DNA from: Myxococcus eversor
GTDB taxonomy: Bacteria > Myxococcota > Myxococcia > Myxococcales > Myxococcaceae
Direction of reading: 5' to 3'
Assembly (NCBI RefSeq): GCF_010894455.1
Contig: NZ_JAAIXY010000004.1
Span: forward strand, 62,001-126,000
DNA: 64,000 nt
Shown here: piece after piece, positions 30,789-41,100 of the stretch
Position numbering within the stretch: the first letter of the stretch is position 1
Layout: each line of letters opens with the position of its first letter
Position numbers and translations under genes: made by a program
The notes under the pieces: generated by a model
Told to the model about the DNA's origin: nothing
Database searches by the model: none
What the model saw: the letters and a program-made list of their open reading frames with translations, nothing else

Positions 30789-33700
30789 ATGCAGCCGTCC
30801 GGTGAGGCCGCGTGGCCGGAGTCGATCCGGCCGCTTTATGAGGGAGTGTCGGGCACGCCCGATGCGGAGGCGGTGTCGGCGTCCTCGCAATGGACGGAGT
30901 CCTTCGCGCTATGGGTGCGAGGGGCCTCGCTGGAGGAGCGCAACCAGGCGCAGCTCGCGGCGTGGGAGCGCGTTGCCTCGGGGGAACGAGGGCTCGCGGA
31001 GTTGTTGTTCCTGGTGGGCTCGTGCAGCGAGCTGCTGTGGCCGTATGCGGCGCCGCCGACCGGGCTGCTGGAGCGCTTGCTGACGCGGCGGACGCAGATG
31101 CTGGAGGTGCTGCGCGCGGCGGGAGACGCGGAGGTCGCCACGCGGATTCGTCGGGAGACCGAGGACTCCGTGTCGACGGTGCTGACGCGCTACCTCAAGC
31201 GGCATCCGGACTCGCTGGCGACGCTCGTGGGGGACGTGTCGTGCACGTTCGATGGGCGCGCGCTGCGCTTCCAGGACACGGTGGAGGTGGACCTCAAGCG
31301 GGTGATGGCCACCGGCGCGAAGGCCATCGGGATGCTGGAGCAGCTTCGCGCGCTCCTGCCGGCGACCGCCGAGGCGGGCAGGGACAGGCTCGCGGACTTC
31401 ATCCGGACGCGCGCCTCGCGGATTCCGTGGCAGGAGGCCTCCGAGGTCCTGGCCGAGCGGCTGTTCGCCCTGGCGACGTCACCGGAGGGCCGCGGAGCGA
31501 TGCGCGGCTTCCTGGCGTGTTATCCGAATGGCCGCAAGGAGCCGGAGTGGTGTGCTCGCGCGGGTTTGCTGCTGGCGCGGACACTGGAGGTGGGCGGGCC
31601 GACGTCCGTGGTGGAGAACCTGTGCGAGCTGCTCGCGCGGTTCGATGCGCCGCCGGTGGATGGGCTGCGCGGTGCGATGGGCGCGCTGGTCGGCAGCGAC
31701 TTCGAGGTGGCGGCGAGCCTGGAGCCCGTGCGCTTCGTGCTCGACCACTGTCAGGCCACGCTGCGCAAGGGTGAGCCGGGGCTCGTGCTGGCGCTGGTGT
31801 GGCTGGAGGAGCGGCTGTTTCGCGCGGCGGTGCGCAAGGGCCTGGCGGACGCGTTCGAGCGGCGCAAGCGGACTCGGGCGAAGCTGGAACCCCTGGCTCC
31901 TGGCTTCGTGCAGTTGTGCTGGTTGGCGGAGGAGTGCGCGGACCTGTGGCCTCGTCTGGTGGCGGTGGATGCGCGACCGGGCATGGATGAGCTGGCGGCG
32001 TGGCGCGAGGACGTGGCGGAGCGGGTGGGGCGCAAGCCCATGCTTCGCAAGGCGGCCATCGAGTTCTTCCTGTGGTGCGCGCCGGATGCGGCGTCGTCCG
32101 AGGCGGAGCTGACGGTGCTGTCGCTGCTGCGCACGGAGACGGACCGACGACAGGTGCGAAAGCTGAAGGACCACCCGTCATCGCGGGTCCGGTTGCGGGT
32201 GCGCACGTTGCAGCGGTGGCTCCAGGGCACGGGGAAGGAAGGGCCCGCCGTGAAGCCCACGGGGGCCGTGGCTCCGGCTTCGTTGACGGAGGCGTTGCGG
32301 CATCTGCATGTGACTCGTGCGGTGCCGCTGGCCGGGCGGACGTGGCTGCGAGATCGCGACCTGGAGGAGTTGTTGCTGGGCGCGGTGACTCGGGTGGAGA
32401 CGGACTTCGCCACGCGTTACCCGGAGCGGTTCCGCGAGGATACTGGAGAGTTGGTGGCCTCGCTGTTGGATGGGCTGAGCGGGGAGATGGGCCGCGTGAA
32501 GGCGGACCTGTTGACCTTGCTGGCGCAGGGGCAGCCTCTGCCGCTGGACTTCGAGCTGACGGTTCGCCGCGTGGCGGACCTCGTGCCCGAGGATCCGCTT
32601 CCTCTGACGGAGGGGCAGGTTCGTGGTGTGGTGGATGAGCTCGTTGCCACCATCGAGGGTTCGGAAGCCGTTGCGGCAAGCGGGGTTGCTACCGCGCGCG
32701 ACGACGAAACCGTGGCGGAGGATGCGCAGCCGTCAGTGACGGCGCACTCAGACTCCACTCCGGACGAGGCCGCGCTAGAGGATTCGAGTGTGGCGGACGG
32801 CTGGGCGGCAGGTCCTTCCGAGGACGGCACTCTTGCTGTCTCCGCGTCCGATGGCGGAATGAGCGCGCGGGACATCGAGGGAGCAGAACCCCCCTCGGAG
32901 TCGCTCGCTGATGTTGCTCCTCCTGAGGGTGAACCGGGTGATGCGAGCGCACCGGGCATCCAAGAAGTGGGGCCACTCTCGGAATCGCTCGCTGAAGTTG
33001 CTCCTCTCGATGGTGAACCAGGTGATTTTGGCGCACCGGACCTTGAGGAAGTGGGGTCACTTTCGGAGCCGCTCGCTGATGTGGCTCCTCGTGACGGGGA
33101 ACCGGATGAAGTGCTCGCACCGGACCTCCGGGAAGCGGAGTCACTCGCTGACGTTGCTGCGTCCGATGGAGCCGAAGAAGCACAGACTTCACCGGTGACA
33201 CCCGTCGAGGGTCCACCCGACAGCACGGATGCACTGCCTCCGTTGCTCGCTCCGGTGACGACCTCCGCCGCTGAGTCACGATGGGTCGAGGAGGCAACGC
33301 CGACGGAGGCCCCAGTTCGTCCACGCGCGTCGAAGAGAAAGCGGGGCACGAAGGGCGCGGCCACGCGTGCCACCACCGGACCCGAAGTGGCCTTCATCCT
33401 CGAAGCGAATGTCGACGGCTTCGTGCACACGGAACGCGCGGTGCTCGTGCAAGTGGTGAAGCTGGAGCAACGCGGTGAAGGGCAGTGGTTGCCTCACTTC
33501 AAGCTCGGACGTGAGCAGCTCGACGGGATGCTCTCGCGAACCGATGCCGCCTTCTGTCTCTTCCTCGTGCCACCCATCCCTCGCGCCGAGTGCTGGTTGC
33601 TCCCGACCCGGCTCGTGCGCGAGCTGATGGAACACCAGCGCTCCCTGTCCGAAGTGTCACGTGAGACGGTGGCTCGCGCAGCGCGCTCCCTGGCTCACTG

Positions 33701-33842
33701 GTGGATGGACGACTTCGTGAGCCTCTGGACAGGGGACGCCCGGCCCTCGTTGCTGGAGCATGTGTCCGGTCACGCCAGAAACGGACCGGACTTCATCGTC
33801 CGCTGGTCGGTGCGGACAGGTACCCGCACCGAGAAGTCCTAG
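30789..33842 (+). CDS. Large protein with acidic tandem repeats, unknown function
   Basis: A 1,017-residue protein that I do not recognise. Residues 1-630 are mostly helical and rich in Leu, Ala, Arg and Trp. After residue 630 there is an acidic, Pro/Ser/Ala-rich segment containing a 28-residue tandem repeat (SLADVAPxxGEPG...APDLxE). Residues 855-1017 form a basic stretch (RASKRKRGTKGAATRAT) and a folded C-terminal domain (VAFILEANVDGFVHTERAVLVQVVKLEQRG, CLFLVPPIPRAECWLLPTRLVRELMEHQ). No signal peptide or membrane helix is seen. It starts 15 bp after the molybdoenzyme gene and may share its transcript, and converges with the beta-CASP gene. Confidence 0.75.
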   Translation: MQPSGEAAWPESIRPLYEGVSGTPDAEAVSASSQWTESFALWVRGASLEERNQAQLAAWERVASGERGLAELLFLVGSCSELLWPYAAPPTGLLERLLTRRTQMLEVLRAAGDAEVATRIRRETEDSVSTVLTRYLKRHPDSLATLVGDVSCTFDGRALRFQDTVEVDLKRVMATGAKAIGMLEQLRALLPATAEAGRDRLADFIRTRASRIPWQEASEVLAERLFALATSPEGRGAMRGFLACYPNGRKEPEWCARAGLLLARTLEVGGPTSVVENLCELLARFDAPPVDGLRGAMGALVGSDFEVAASLEPVRFVLDHCQATLRKGEPGLVLALVWLEERLFRAAVRKGLADAFERRKRTRAKLEPLAPGFVQLCWLAEECADLWPRLVAVDARPGMDELAAWREDVAERVGRKPMLRKAAIEFFLWCAPDAASSEAELTVLSLLRTETDRRQVRKLKDHPSSRVRLRVRTLQRWLQGTGKEGPAVKPTGAVAPASLTEALRHLHVTRAVPLAGRTWLRDRDLEELLLGAVTRVETDFATRYPERFREDTGELVASLLDGLSGEMGRVKADLLTLLAQGQPLPLDFELTVRRVADLVPEDPLPLTEGQVRGVVDELVATIEGSEAVAASGVATARDDETVAEDAQPSVTAHSDSTPDEAALEDSSVADGWAAGPSEDGTLAVSASDGGMSARDIEGAEPPSESLADVAPPEGEPGDASAPGIQEVGPLSESLAEVAPLDGEPGDFGAPDLEEVGSLSEPLADVAPRDGEPDEVLAPDLREAESLADVAASDGAEEAQTSPVTPVEGPPDSTDALPPLLAPVTTSAAESRWVEEATPTEAPVRPRASKRKRGTKGAATRATTGPEVAFILEANVDGFVHTERAVLVQVVKLEQRGEGQWLPHFKLGREQLDGMLSRTDAAFCLFLVPPIPRAECWLLPTRLVRELMEHQRSLSEVSRETVARAARSLAHWWMDDFVSLWTGDARPSLLEHVSGHARNGPDFIVRWSVRTGTRTEKS
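32898..33161 (+). repeat. 84-bp coding tandem repeat
   Basis: Three in-frame copies start at 32898, 32982 and 33066 (exact 84-bp steps), with a fourth, partial copy at 33138. Each encodes an acidic unit beginning E(S/P)LA(D/E)VAP. The repeat is imperfect, so it is not recent, but copy number is likely to vary between strains. Confidence 0.8.
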
Positions 33843-33851
33843 CCGGCAGCC

Positions 33852-35243
33852 TCAGACCGCCAGCTCCAGCTCCACCTTCTCCATGTAGCCAGGCACGTAG
33901 GCGTTCCAGCTCTTCGCCTGCACGCGTCGCCGGAGCGCCTCCAGTGCCTCCGGCTCACCATGGACCAGCAGCGTCTGGCGCGGCGGAGAATCGAAGCCCT
34001 CCATCCAGCGCATCGTCTCCGTCCAGTCCGCATGCGCGGAGAAGCCGCTCACCGTTTGGATTTCCGCCGCCACCGGCACGCGCTGCCCGTGGATGAGGGT
34101 CTCCTTCTCGCCATCCAGCAGCCGCCGACCTCTTGAGCCCACGGACTGGTAGCCCACGAAGAGCACCGTGTTGCGCGGGTCCGGCAGGCGGTGCTTCAGG
34201 TGATGCAGCACCCGTCCACCCGTGGCCATGCCGGACGCGGAGATGATGACCGCCGGGCCCCGGTGCTGGTTCAGTTCCTTGCTCTCCTTCGCGGACGTGA
34301 CGAACCGTGTCCGTCGCGTCGCCAGCGGAGATGCCCCGCGCTCCACGATGGCCTTCATCGTCAGGTCGTGCTCCTCGGGGTGCATCAGGTACAGCGGCGT
34401 CGCGTCACACGCCATGGGCGAGTCGACGAACACATCCACTTCCGGGATGCGCTTCGCCTCTTCCAGATTCCGCAGGTGGAAGAGAATCTCCTGCGTGCGT
34501 CCCACCGCGAACGCGGGAATCACCACCACGCCTCCGCGGTCGAAGGCGCCCGTCACCGCCTCGCACAGCGCATCCACGGGCTTCGTGTCGCGGTGCTGCC
34601 TGTCGCCATAGGTGCTCTCGACGACCAGCGTCGTGGCCGAGTCCACGCTCTGTGGGTCTCTCAGGATGGGCGCGTTGTAGCGTCCCAGGTCCCCGCTGAA
34701 GACCACGCGCTGACGCGTGCTCTTCAAGTCGAACACGCACACCGCCGAGCCCAGGATGTGGCCCGCCCGGTAGAAGGTGAGGGTGATGCCCGGAAGGATT
34801 TCCTTCGGCCGCTCGTAGCTGAAGGTCTCCATCAACTCCACCGCGCGCTCGGCGTCGGGCACCGTGTAGAGGGGCAGGGCCGGGCGGTGCTTGGAGTAGC
34901 CCTCCTTGTTCGCGTAGCGGGCCTCCTCCTCGTGCAGGTGCGCGGAGTCCGGGAGCAGCAACGCCGTCAAGTCGCGGGTGCCCGGCGTGGTGTAGATGGG
35001 CCCTCTGTAGCCTTCGCGAATCACCCGGGGGAGACCGCCGGTGTGGTCGATGTGGGCGTGCGTGAGGACGATGGCGTCGATGTCCCGAGCAGGCAGGGGC
35101 AGCGGCTCCCAGTTCCGTTGTCGCAGCTCCTTCTGGCCCTGGAAGAGCCCGCAGTCCACGAGGACCTGCTTGCCGTCATGCTCGAGGAGGAACTTCGAGC
35201 CCGTCACCGTTCCAGCGGCACCGAGAAAATGGAGGGAGGCCAT
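33852..35243 (-). CDS. Metallo-beta-lactamase-fold protein of the beta-CASP RNA nuclease type
   Basis: A 463-residue metal-dependent hydrolase. The beta-lactamase fold gives the zinc motif LTHAHIDHTGGLP, with further ligands in RAGHILGSAV and VFSGDLGRYNAPIL. The beta-CASP insert is present (VVIPAFAVGRTQEILF, DSPMACDATPLY, IISASGMATGGRVLHHL), followed by the C-terminal FSAHADWTETMRW and LVHGEPEALEALR. Relatives cleave RNA in the manner of CPSF73/Ysh1-type proteins, but the bacterial function is usually undefined. It converges with the repeat protein and is divergent from the FHA/sigma-54 regulator with only 33 bp between start codons. Confidence 0.9.
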   Translation of the reverse strand: MASLHFLGAAGTVTGSKFLLEHDGKQVLVDCGLFQGQKELRQRNWEPLPLPARDIDAIVLTHAHIDHTGGLPRVIREGYRGPIYTTPGTRDLTALLLPDSAHLHEEEARYANKEGYSKHRPALPLYTVPDAERAVELMETFSYERPKEILPGITLTFYRAGHILGSAVCVFDLKSTRQRVVFSGDLGRYNAPILRDPQSVDSATTLVVESTYGDRQHRDTKPVDALCEAVTGAFDRGGVVVIPAFAVGRTQEILFHLRNLEEAKRIPEVDVFVDSPMACDATPLYLMHPEEHDLTMKAIVERGASPLATRRTRFVTSAKESKELNQHRGPAVIISASGMATGGRVLHHLKHRLPDPRNTVLFVGYQSVGSRGRRLLDGEKETLIHGQRVPVAAEIQTVSGFSAHADWTETMRWMEGFDSPPRQTLLVHGEPEALEALRRRVQAKSWNAYVPGYMEKVELELAV

Positions 35244-35279
35244 GGGCGCATCCTACCGTGCTAGCGTGGGGCGCCCATG
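35241..35279. promoter_or_regulatory. Inverted repeat joining two divergent start codons
   Basis: CATGGGCGC (35241-35249) and its exact reverse complement GCGCCCATG (35271-35279) contain the start codons of the beta-CASP gene and the regulator gene. With 33 bp between the starts, the promoters must lie inside the opposite coding regions or the messages have almost no leader. Confidence 0.5.
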
Positions 35280-36656
35280 AGCATCTCCGAGCGGCCTCCC
35301 GGGGCGGACCGCACCCCCTCCAAGGGCGAGGACGCCCAGCAGACTCGGCCCACCGGTTCCGGCCGCCCTGGCTTCACCGGCGCGGTCCGTCGCTTCCGCT
35401 TCACCGTCCTGGAGGGCCCGCAGCCCGGGCAGACCAAGGACTCCAACGCGGATACCTTCTCCATCGGCTCGCATGCCCTCAATGACTTCGTCATCGAGGA
35501 CCCCACCGTCTCGCGCTTCCACTGCGAGGTGCGGGTCGACCGCGAGGGCGCGCGCGCGAGGGACCTGGACAGTCTCAACGGCACCGTGCTCGACGGTGTC
35601 CACATCCGCGAGGCATACCTGCGCGGCGGCAGCGTGCTGCGTCTGGGCCGCGTCAGCGTGCGCTTCGACTTCAGTCCCGAGAGCAATCGCCTCCAGATCT
35701 CCGAGCGCACCTTCTTCGGTGAGCTGGTCGGCACCTCCGTCGTCTCCCGCGCGAGCTTCGCGCTGATGGAGCGCGCCTCCGCCAGTGACGCGACGGTGCT
35801 GCTCGAAGGCGAGACGGGGACGGGGAAGAGCCGCGCTGCCCTGGCCATCCATCGCGCGGGCGCTCGCACGGCCGGCCCCTTCCTCACCGTCGACTGCGGC
35901 GCCATTCCCGGCAACCTGCTGGAGAGCGAGCTGTTCGGCCACGAGAAGGGCTCGTTCACCGGCGCGCTCCAGCGGCGCATCGGTGCCTTCGAAGAGGCCG
36001 ACGGTGGCACCATCTTCCTCGACGAAGTGGGGGAGCTTCCGCCCGAGCTCCAGCCGAAGCTCCTGCGCGTGCTGGAGCAGCGCGAGATTCGCCGCCTGGG
36101 CGCGAACACGTATCAGCCCGTCAACGTGCGGGTCATCGCGGCGACCCACCGGGACTTGCGCGCGGAGGTGAACGCGGGCCGCTTCCGGCCGGACCTGTTC
36201 TTCCGGCTCGCGGTGGTGCGCATCCTCATTCCCTCCCTGCGCGAGCGCCCCGAGGACATCCCCCTCATCGCCGAGCGCATCCTCGCCGCGTTCGGCGCCG
36301 AGCCCGCGCACGTCGCGGCCCTGAGCACGCCGGAGTTCATCGACCAGCTCCAGCACGCCGCGTGGCCCGGCAACGTGCGTGAGCTGCGAAACCACCTGGA
36401 GCGCTGCCTCGTGTTCCAGGACGCCATGCCGCCCACGACGGAGCAGGTGAGCTCGCAGGGCGTCCTCGGCAGCATGGTGGACCCGAAGCAGCCGTACGCG
36501 GAGGCGCGTCGCCGGGCCCTCGAGGTTTTCGAGCGCGAGTACCTGGACGCGCTGATGCAGCTTCATGGAGGCAAGGTGTCGCAGGCCGCTACCGCCGCCG
36601 ACATGGACCGCGTGTACCTGTACCGACTGCTGCGACGACGCGGCCTGCGGACCTGA
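35277..36656 (+). CDS. FHA-domain sigma-54-dependent transcriptional activator
   Basis: A 459-residue enhancer-binding protein. An N-terminal FHA domain (about residues 45-125: [41 protein letters not shown]) binds phosphothreonine, so the input is probably a Ser/Thr kinase rather than a histidine kinase. The AAA+ domain follows, with Walker [24 protein letters not shown] (GSFTGA in place of the usual GAFTGA sigma-54 contact loop), Walker [14 protein letters not shown] and [11 protein letters not shown]. The C-terminal helix-turn-helix ([24 protein letters not shown]) is Fis-like. FHA/sigma-54 proteins are a hallmark of myxobacteria. It converges with a kinase gene 6 bp away, a plausible but unproven partner. 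Confidence 0.93.
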   Translation: MSISERPPGADRTPSKGEDAQQTRPTGSGRPGFTGAVRRFRFTVLEGPQPGQTKDSNADTFSIGSHALNDFVIEDPTVSRFHCEVRVDREGARARDLDSLNGTVLDGVHIREAYLRGGSVLRLGRVSVRFDFSPESNRLQISERTFFGELVGTSVVSRASFALMERASASDATVLLEGETGTGKSRAALAIHRAGARTAGPFLTVDCGAIPGNLLESELFGHEKGSFTGALQRRIGAFEEADGGTIFLDEVGELPPELQPKLLRVLEQREIRRLGANTYQPVNVRVIAATHRDLRAEVNAGRFRPDLFFRLAVVRILIPSLRERPEDIPLIAERILAAFGAEPAHVAALSTPEFIDQLQHAAWPGNVRELRNHLERCLVFQDAMPPTTEQVSSQGVLGSMVDPKQPYAEARRRALEVFEREYLDALMQLHGGKVSQAATAADMDRVYLYRLLRRRGLRT

Positions 36657-36662
36657 GCCACC

Positions 36663-38000
36663 TCAGTCGGTGGCTCGCTCCGCCACCACGCCGGGCGTGC
36701 CCCCCGTGGCCCAGCCTTCGAGCCGGGACAGCAGGCCGCCCACCAGTCGCCGACCTCCCCGCGAGTCCGTGGAGGGCTCGCCAGGCGCGGCATGGAGATA
36801 GAGCCGCGCTTCGAGCGCGTCGCCCGCGAGCCCCATCGCTCCGCCGAGGAGCTGCTGAGCCAGCTTGCGACACCCCTCGCGCTCGACGTCCCGTGCCGAG
36901 GACTCGGAAGGAAGCTCCCGCCATGCGAGGAGGGCATTGCCGCCTTCCATCGCCAACGTCCAGCCCGAGGACTCCAGCAGCGCGCGGCTCCACTCCAGGG
37001 CCTCGTCCCTCGCGTCCATGGCCTCGTCCGAAGGGTCCTCGAGTGACTCGCGGAAGCGCAGGTCCAGGTAGAGCCCCGCGGCCCACGTCGCCTCGTCCAC
37101 GGACGTGAGCGAGGAGCGCAGCGCCGAGAGGAACGTCGCCACATCCGGCCAGCGCTCCTCGGGCCGCTTCGCCAGACACCGTCGGACCAGGGCCTCCAGT
37201 CCTTGGGGAACGCGCACGCTCTCACCCAACCGCGGTGGAGGTGCGTGCAGGTGCTGCTCCTCGATTTCGACCGCGCTTGCGCCGGTGAAGGGGAGCTTGC
37301 CGGTGAGCAGTTGGTAGAGGAGGACTCCCAGCGCATACAGGTCCGCGCGCGCGTCCACGGCCTGTCCGAGAATCTGCTCCGGCGCCATGGCCACGGGAGT
37401 GCCCAGCACCGCGCCCGCGCTCGTCAGGCCCGCGCTGCCTTCAACGGGCGCGACCTTGGCGATGCCGAAGTCCACCAGCTTCACGGTGAAGCCCTCCGCG
37501 CGCGGCAGGAGCATGACGTTCTGGGCCTTCAAGTCACGGTGCAGGATGCCCTGGCCATGCGCCTGGGCCAGCGCGCTCCCCAGCTCCTCCATCACCGTGT
37601 GGGCCTCCGCGAGCGAGAAGGGCCCTCGGCGCGCGAGCCATCGGTCCAGGCTCTCGCCCTCCAGCCACTCCATGGCGAGCCAGGGACGTCCGTCGCGCAG
37701 CTCTCCGTATTCGAGCACGCGAACGATGTGCGGATGGTGGAGCGCCTGGAGCGTGTCGGCCTCTTGCTTGAACCGCTTGAGGACCTCGCTCACGTGGTTG
37801 AAGTGGGCGCGGACCACCTTCACGGCCGCGAGGGTTCGCGTGTCCACGTGTGTGGCACGGTAGAGCGATGCGGTGACGCCGGAGTGGACTCGGGCCTCCA
37901 CCACCCAGGGACCGACGAGGGCGCCCGGCTCCAGCTCGTCTCCGTAGAGCGAGACCTGGCCTTGGGTCCCCGCGCCATCGCGCTCGTTCATCTCCGCCAT
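36663..38000 (-). CDS. Cytoplasmic Ser/Thr protein kinase
   Basis: A Hanks-type kinase of about 445 residues. Kinase domain residues 25-290: glycine-loop region ARVHSGVTASLYRA (poorly conserved glycines), Lys in AAVKVVRAH, catalytic HRDLKAQN, DFGIAKVA, and MAPEQILGQ. The C-terminal 150 residues have no recognised domain and no membrane helix, so the protein should be soluble. ATG 38000 is preferred, with GGAGAG just upstream and the family-like sequence beginning soon after; ATG 37991 is possible. It lies downstream of the kinase-AAA gene on the same strand with a 132-bp gap and converges with the FHA regulator. Confidence 0.88.
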   Translation of the reverse strand: MAEMNERDGAGTQGQVSLYGDELEPGALVGPWVVEARVHSGVTASLYRATHVDTRTLAAVKVVRAHFNHVSEVLKRFKQEADTLQALHHPHIVRVLEYGELRDGRPWLAMEWLEGESLDRWLARRGPFSLAEAHTVMEELGSALAQAHGQGILHRDLKAQNVMLLPRAEGFTVKLVDFGIAKVAPVEGSAGLTSAGAVLGTPVAMAPEQILGQAVDARADLYALGVLLYQLLTGKLPFTGASAVEIEEQHLHAPPPRLGESVRVPQGLEALVRRCLAKRPEERWPDVATFLSALRSSLTSVDEATWAAGLYLDLRFRESLEDPSDEAMDARDEALEWSRALLESSGWTLAMEGGNALLAWRELPSESSARDVEREGCRKLAQQLLGGAMGLAGDALEARLYLHAAPGEPSTDSRGGRRLVGGLLSRLEGWATGGTPGVVAERATD

Positions 38001-38132
38001 CCACTCTCCACGGTTCCTGCTAGCACGGGCCGGGCTCCTCCCGCCTCCCCTCCCTGCTTGGCACGAGCGCCCCGCCGGGAGCCATCCGACCAGTGGCCCG
38101 GGCCGAACTCGCACCGTCCGCCGCTGGACCCT

Positions 38133-41100
38133 CTATCTCCCGAGCCCATCTGTCACGAGCCCCCGCACGCGCTCGGTCCACAGCGGTGCCTCGTGGGCGA
38201 TGTCCTCGACCTCGGCGACTCGGGCGCGCAGGGCTTCGTCATCGTCCGCCGCCCGGGCGGCTCGGGCGGCCCAGACGAGGACCTCCATCCGCTCGTCCGG
38301 GGTCATCCGCGTCCTGGCGGAGTCCACCCGGTCCTCCCAGAAGGCTCGGGCATAGGGGCGTTCACCCAGCGATTCATCGACCACGCGCCGCACCACGGAG
38401 GCCATGAGCTGGTCCGCTGGGGACATGCCCGCGAGCGACGTCGACTCCTCCAACCACGCGAGCTGCCGAGCCGTCTCCGCCAGGTCCTTCACCTCACAGC
38501 ACAGGCGCGCCACCAGCAGCGCGTCCTGCGCCATGGAGCGCGGAAAGTACCGCTGGCTGAGGACTCCCGCGCGACGGGCGAGGGGCAACGCCTCCGCCGC
38601 ATGTCCCTGGTAGCCCAGGAGCAGCGCGAGGTTGAACGCGGAGGTCCGCTCAATCTGCACGTTGCCCAGCTCGCGTCCCAGGCTGACGGCGCGCTCCAAG
38701 TCTCGACGTGCGCCCGCCGCGTCGCGCCGTTGGACGTGCAGCACCATCCGGTTGTTGAGCGTGACGCCCAGGTGCAGCGTGTCGCCCGTGGACTCGCACA
38801 GGGAGATGGCCTCGTTGAAGCGCCGCTCGGAGTCCTCGAGTTGTCCCGTCCATCCCAGCATCGCGCCGAGCATGGCCAGGGCGATGGCTTCGGTCTCCGC
38901 GTCGCGAGTCGCGCGTGCCAGCGTCACCGCTTCCTCCAGCGGGGTGATGGCGCCCGTGATGTCCTCGCGCCGCACGAAGACCCGGGCGCGAGCCATCGCA
39001 TGGCGCGCAGCCATCTCGGAGGGCACGGGATCGCCCAGCAGTCGCAGGGCCTGCTCCTGCAACGTGATGGCGTCCTCCGTGTCATCACGCCAGTCGAGCG
39101 CGGTGGCTTCCTCCAGGAGCAGGTCCGCCTCCCTCACCACGGAGCCACGGGCGTGGGCGACACGTCGTGCCTCGCGCAGGTCCTCCAGTGCGTCGTCGAT
39201 GCGCTGGAGCCGATAGCGAACGCGGCCCCGCCCCGACAACAGGTCCAGCTTGCGTAGTTCGTGGTCCCTCGGGAGCAGGGACAGCGCGGCCGAGTAGTGG
39301 CGCTCCGCCTCCAGCAGCCGGTGCCCGCGCCGGCTGGTCTCCGCCATCGCATGGTGAAGCTCCAGCGCGAGGAGCGTCTCCCCGGCGGCCTCGGCCCAGC
39401 GAGCCCTGCGCGGAGTGGGGACATCGGGGAGGGCGGTCAGCGCGGCGCCGCAGATGCGACGACGCAGGGGCGCGGGGAGCTGCGCGGCGAAGGCCTCGCG
39501 CAGGGTGGTGTGCTCGAAGCGCCAGCGTCGGGGGCCTCGAGCCTCCACCATCCCGAGGCGCGCCAGGCGCTCCAATCCCACGCCCGGGTCCATCGAGAGG
39601 TCCAGGTCTTCTTCCTGCTCCAGGAGCGAGAGCGTGGTGGACAGCTCCTCCCAGCGCACGTCGTCGCCCAGCACCGCCGCCACCTGAAGCAGCGAGCGCA
39701 GTCCGGACGGGAGCGCAGCGAGGCCGCGCACCGCCATCCGCTCGTCGGGGCTCGGGCTGTCCAGGCCTCGTGCATCCAGCGCTTCGGCCGCGAGGTAGCC
39801 GCCGCCTCCGAGGCGAGTCCGGATGGCCCCCGCCGCCCGCAGTGCGCGGACCAGCTCCACCAGTCGGAGGGGTGACCCGCCACACCGCTCCACCAACTCG
39901 CGCAGCGTCTCTTCGGCGGGCACGTCCACGCGATGGAGAAGCTCGCGCAGCACATCCCTCGCGGCTCCGTCCTCCAGCGGCGCCAGCTCCCGGCGCGCGG
40001 TGTCGGCGGAGCGCTCGCCGAGATAGGGACGCAGGCCCAGCAGGCGATGGCGGCCCGCGAGGACGATGCACAGCGGCGCCTGAACGCCCGCGAGCGTGGC
40101 CAGCTCCAGCGCATCCAGCGCCGTGGGGTCCAACGTCTCCGCGTCGTCGACGAGCAGCACCAGGGGCCGGACTTCAGCGAGCTGGCGCAATCGGGATGCG
40201 AGGGCTCGGGCGATGTGCTGCCGCCGCGCCGCCGGGTGCAGGGTGGCGAAGTCGAGCGTGAGGCCCGCGCCCTGGAGCAGGAGCTTCACGGCTTCGTCGG
40301 ACGGCGTGCTGGGCGCGATTCCCAGCACGGTGGTGAGCAGGTTTCCCAGGCCGCTCTCGGTCGCGCTGGCCTCGTCGCGGTGGGCCTCCACGAGCACGCT
40401 GGAGGCCGCGCCCGCGTCCAACAGCTCTCGATGGAACTCGGTGAGCAGTCGCGTCTTGCCGAGCCCTTCTTCGCCCAGCAACGTGAGGAGCAGCGGCGCG
40501 CGGCGCTCGCTGATTCGCGTCACACCCTCGCGCAGCCACTTCAGCTCACCGTCGCGCCCGCGCAGAGAGGCGGCACGCGGAGGCTCCAGCTCCGTGGTGG
40601 GAGTCGGCGTGCGTCCGGGCTCGGGTTCCCCAAGGCTGGCCCTCGCCTCCGGGGTCAGCAGCAGCGTTTCGGTGGAGGCAGACATCGAGCTGTGCGCGAC
40701 ATCGAGGCCGGACGCGCCATCCCGAGTCAGGGGCAGCGTTTCGGCAAGAGCAGAGGACGACGTGTGCGCGGCATCGAGTCCGGACGCTTCGGCCTCTCCG
40801 GTCTGCGACTGGACGTTGGCGACGACGGGGGACGCTGGCCACCAGCGCTCCACGTGTTCGAGCGCGGCTCCACCCAGCACCAGCCGACCACCGCGCTCCC
40901 GTACACGCAGGAGCGCTCGATGCACCGCGCGCGTCGAGCCCGGAGGCAACACGCTCGCGAGCGCCTCCGCGGCCTTGTGTGCGGTTCGCACGCCTGCTTC
41001 CACGTCCGTCGCATGAGGGAACGCGAAGAGCGCGAGCCCCGCCTCCACCCGCGCCAGCTCCGCGCCGATGCCGGAGAGGTGCCCGTGCAAAGTGGGAACG

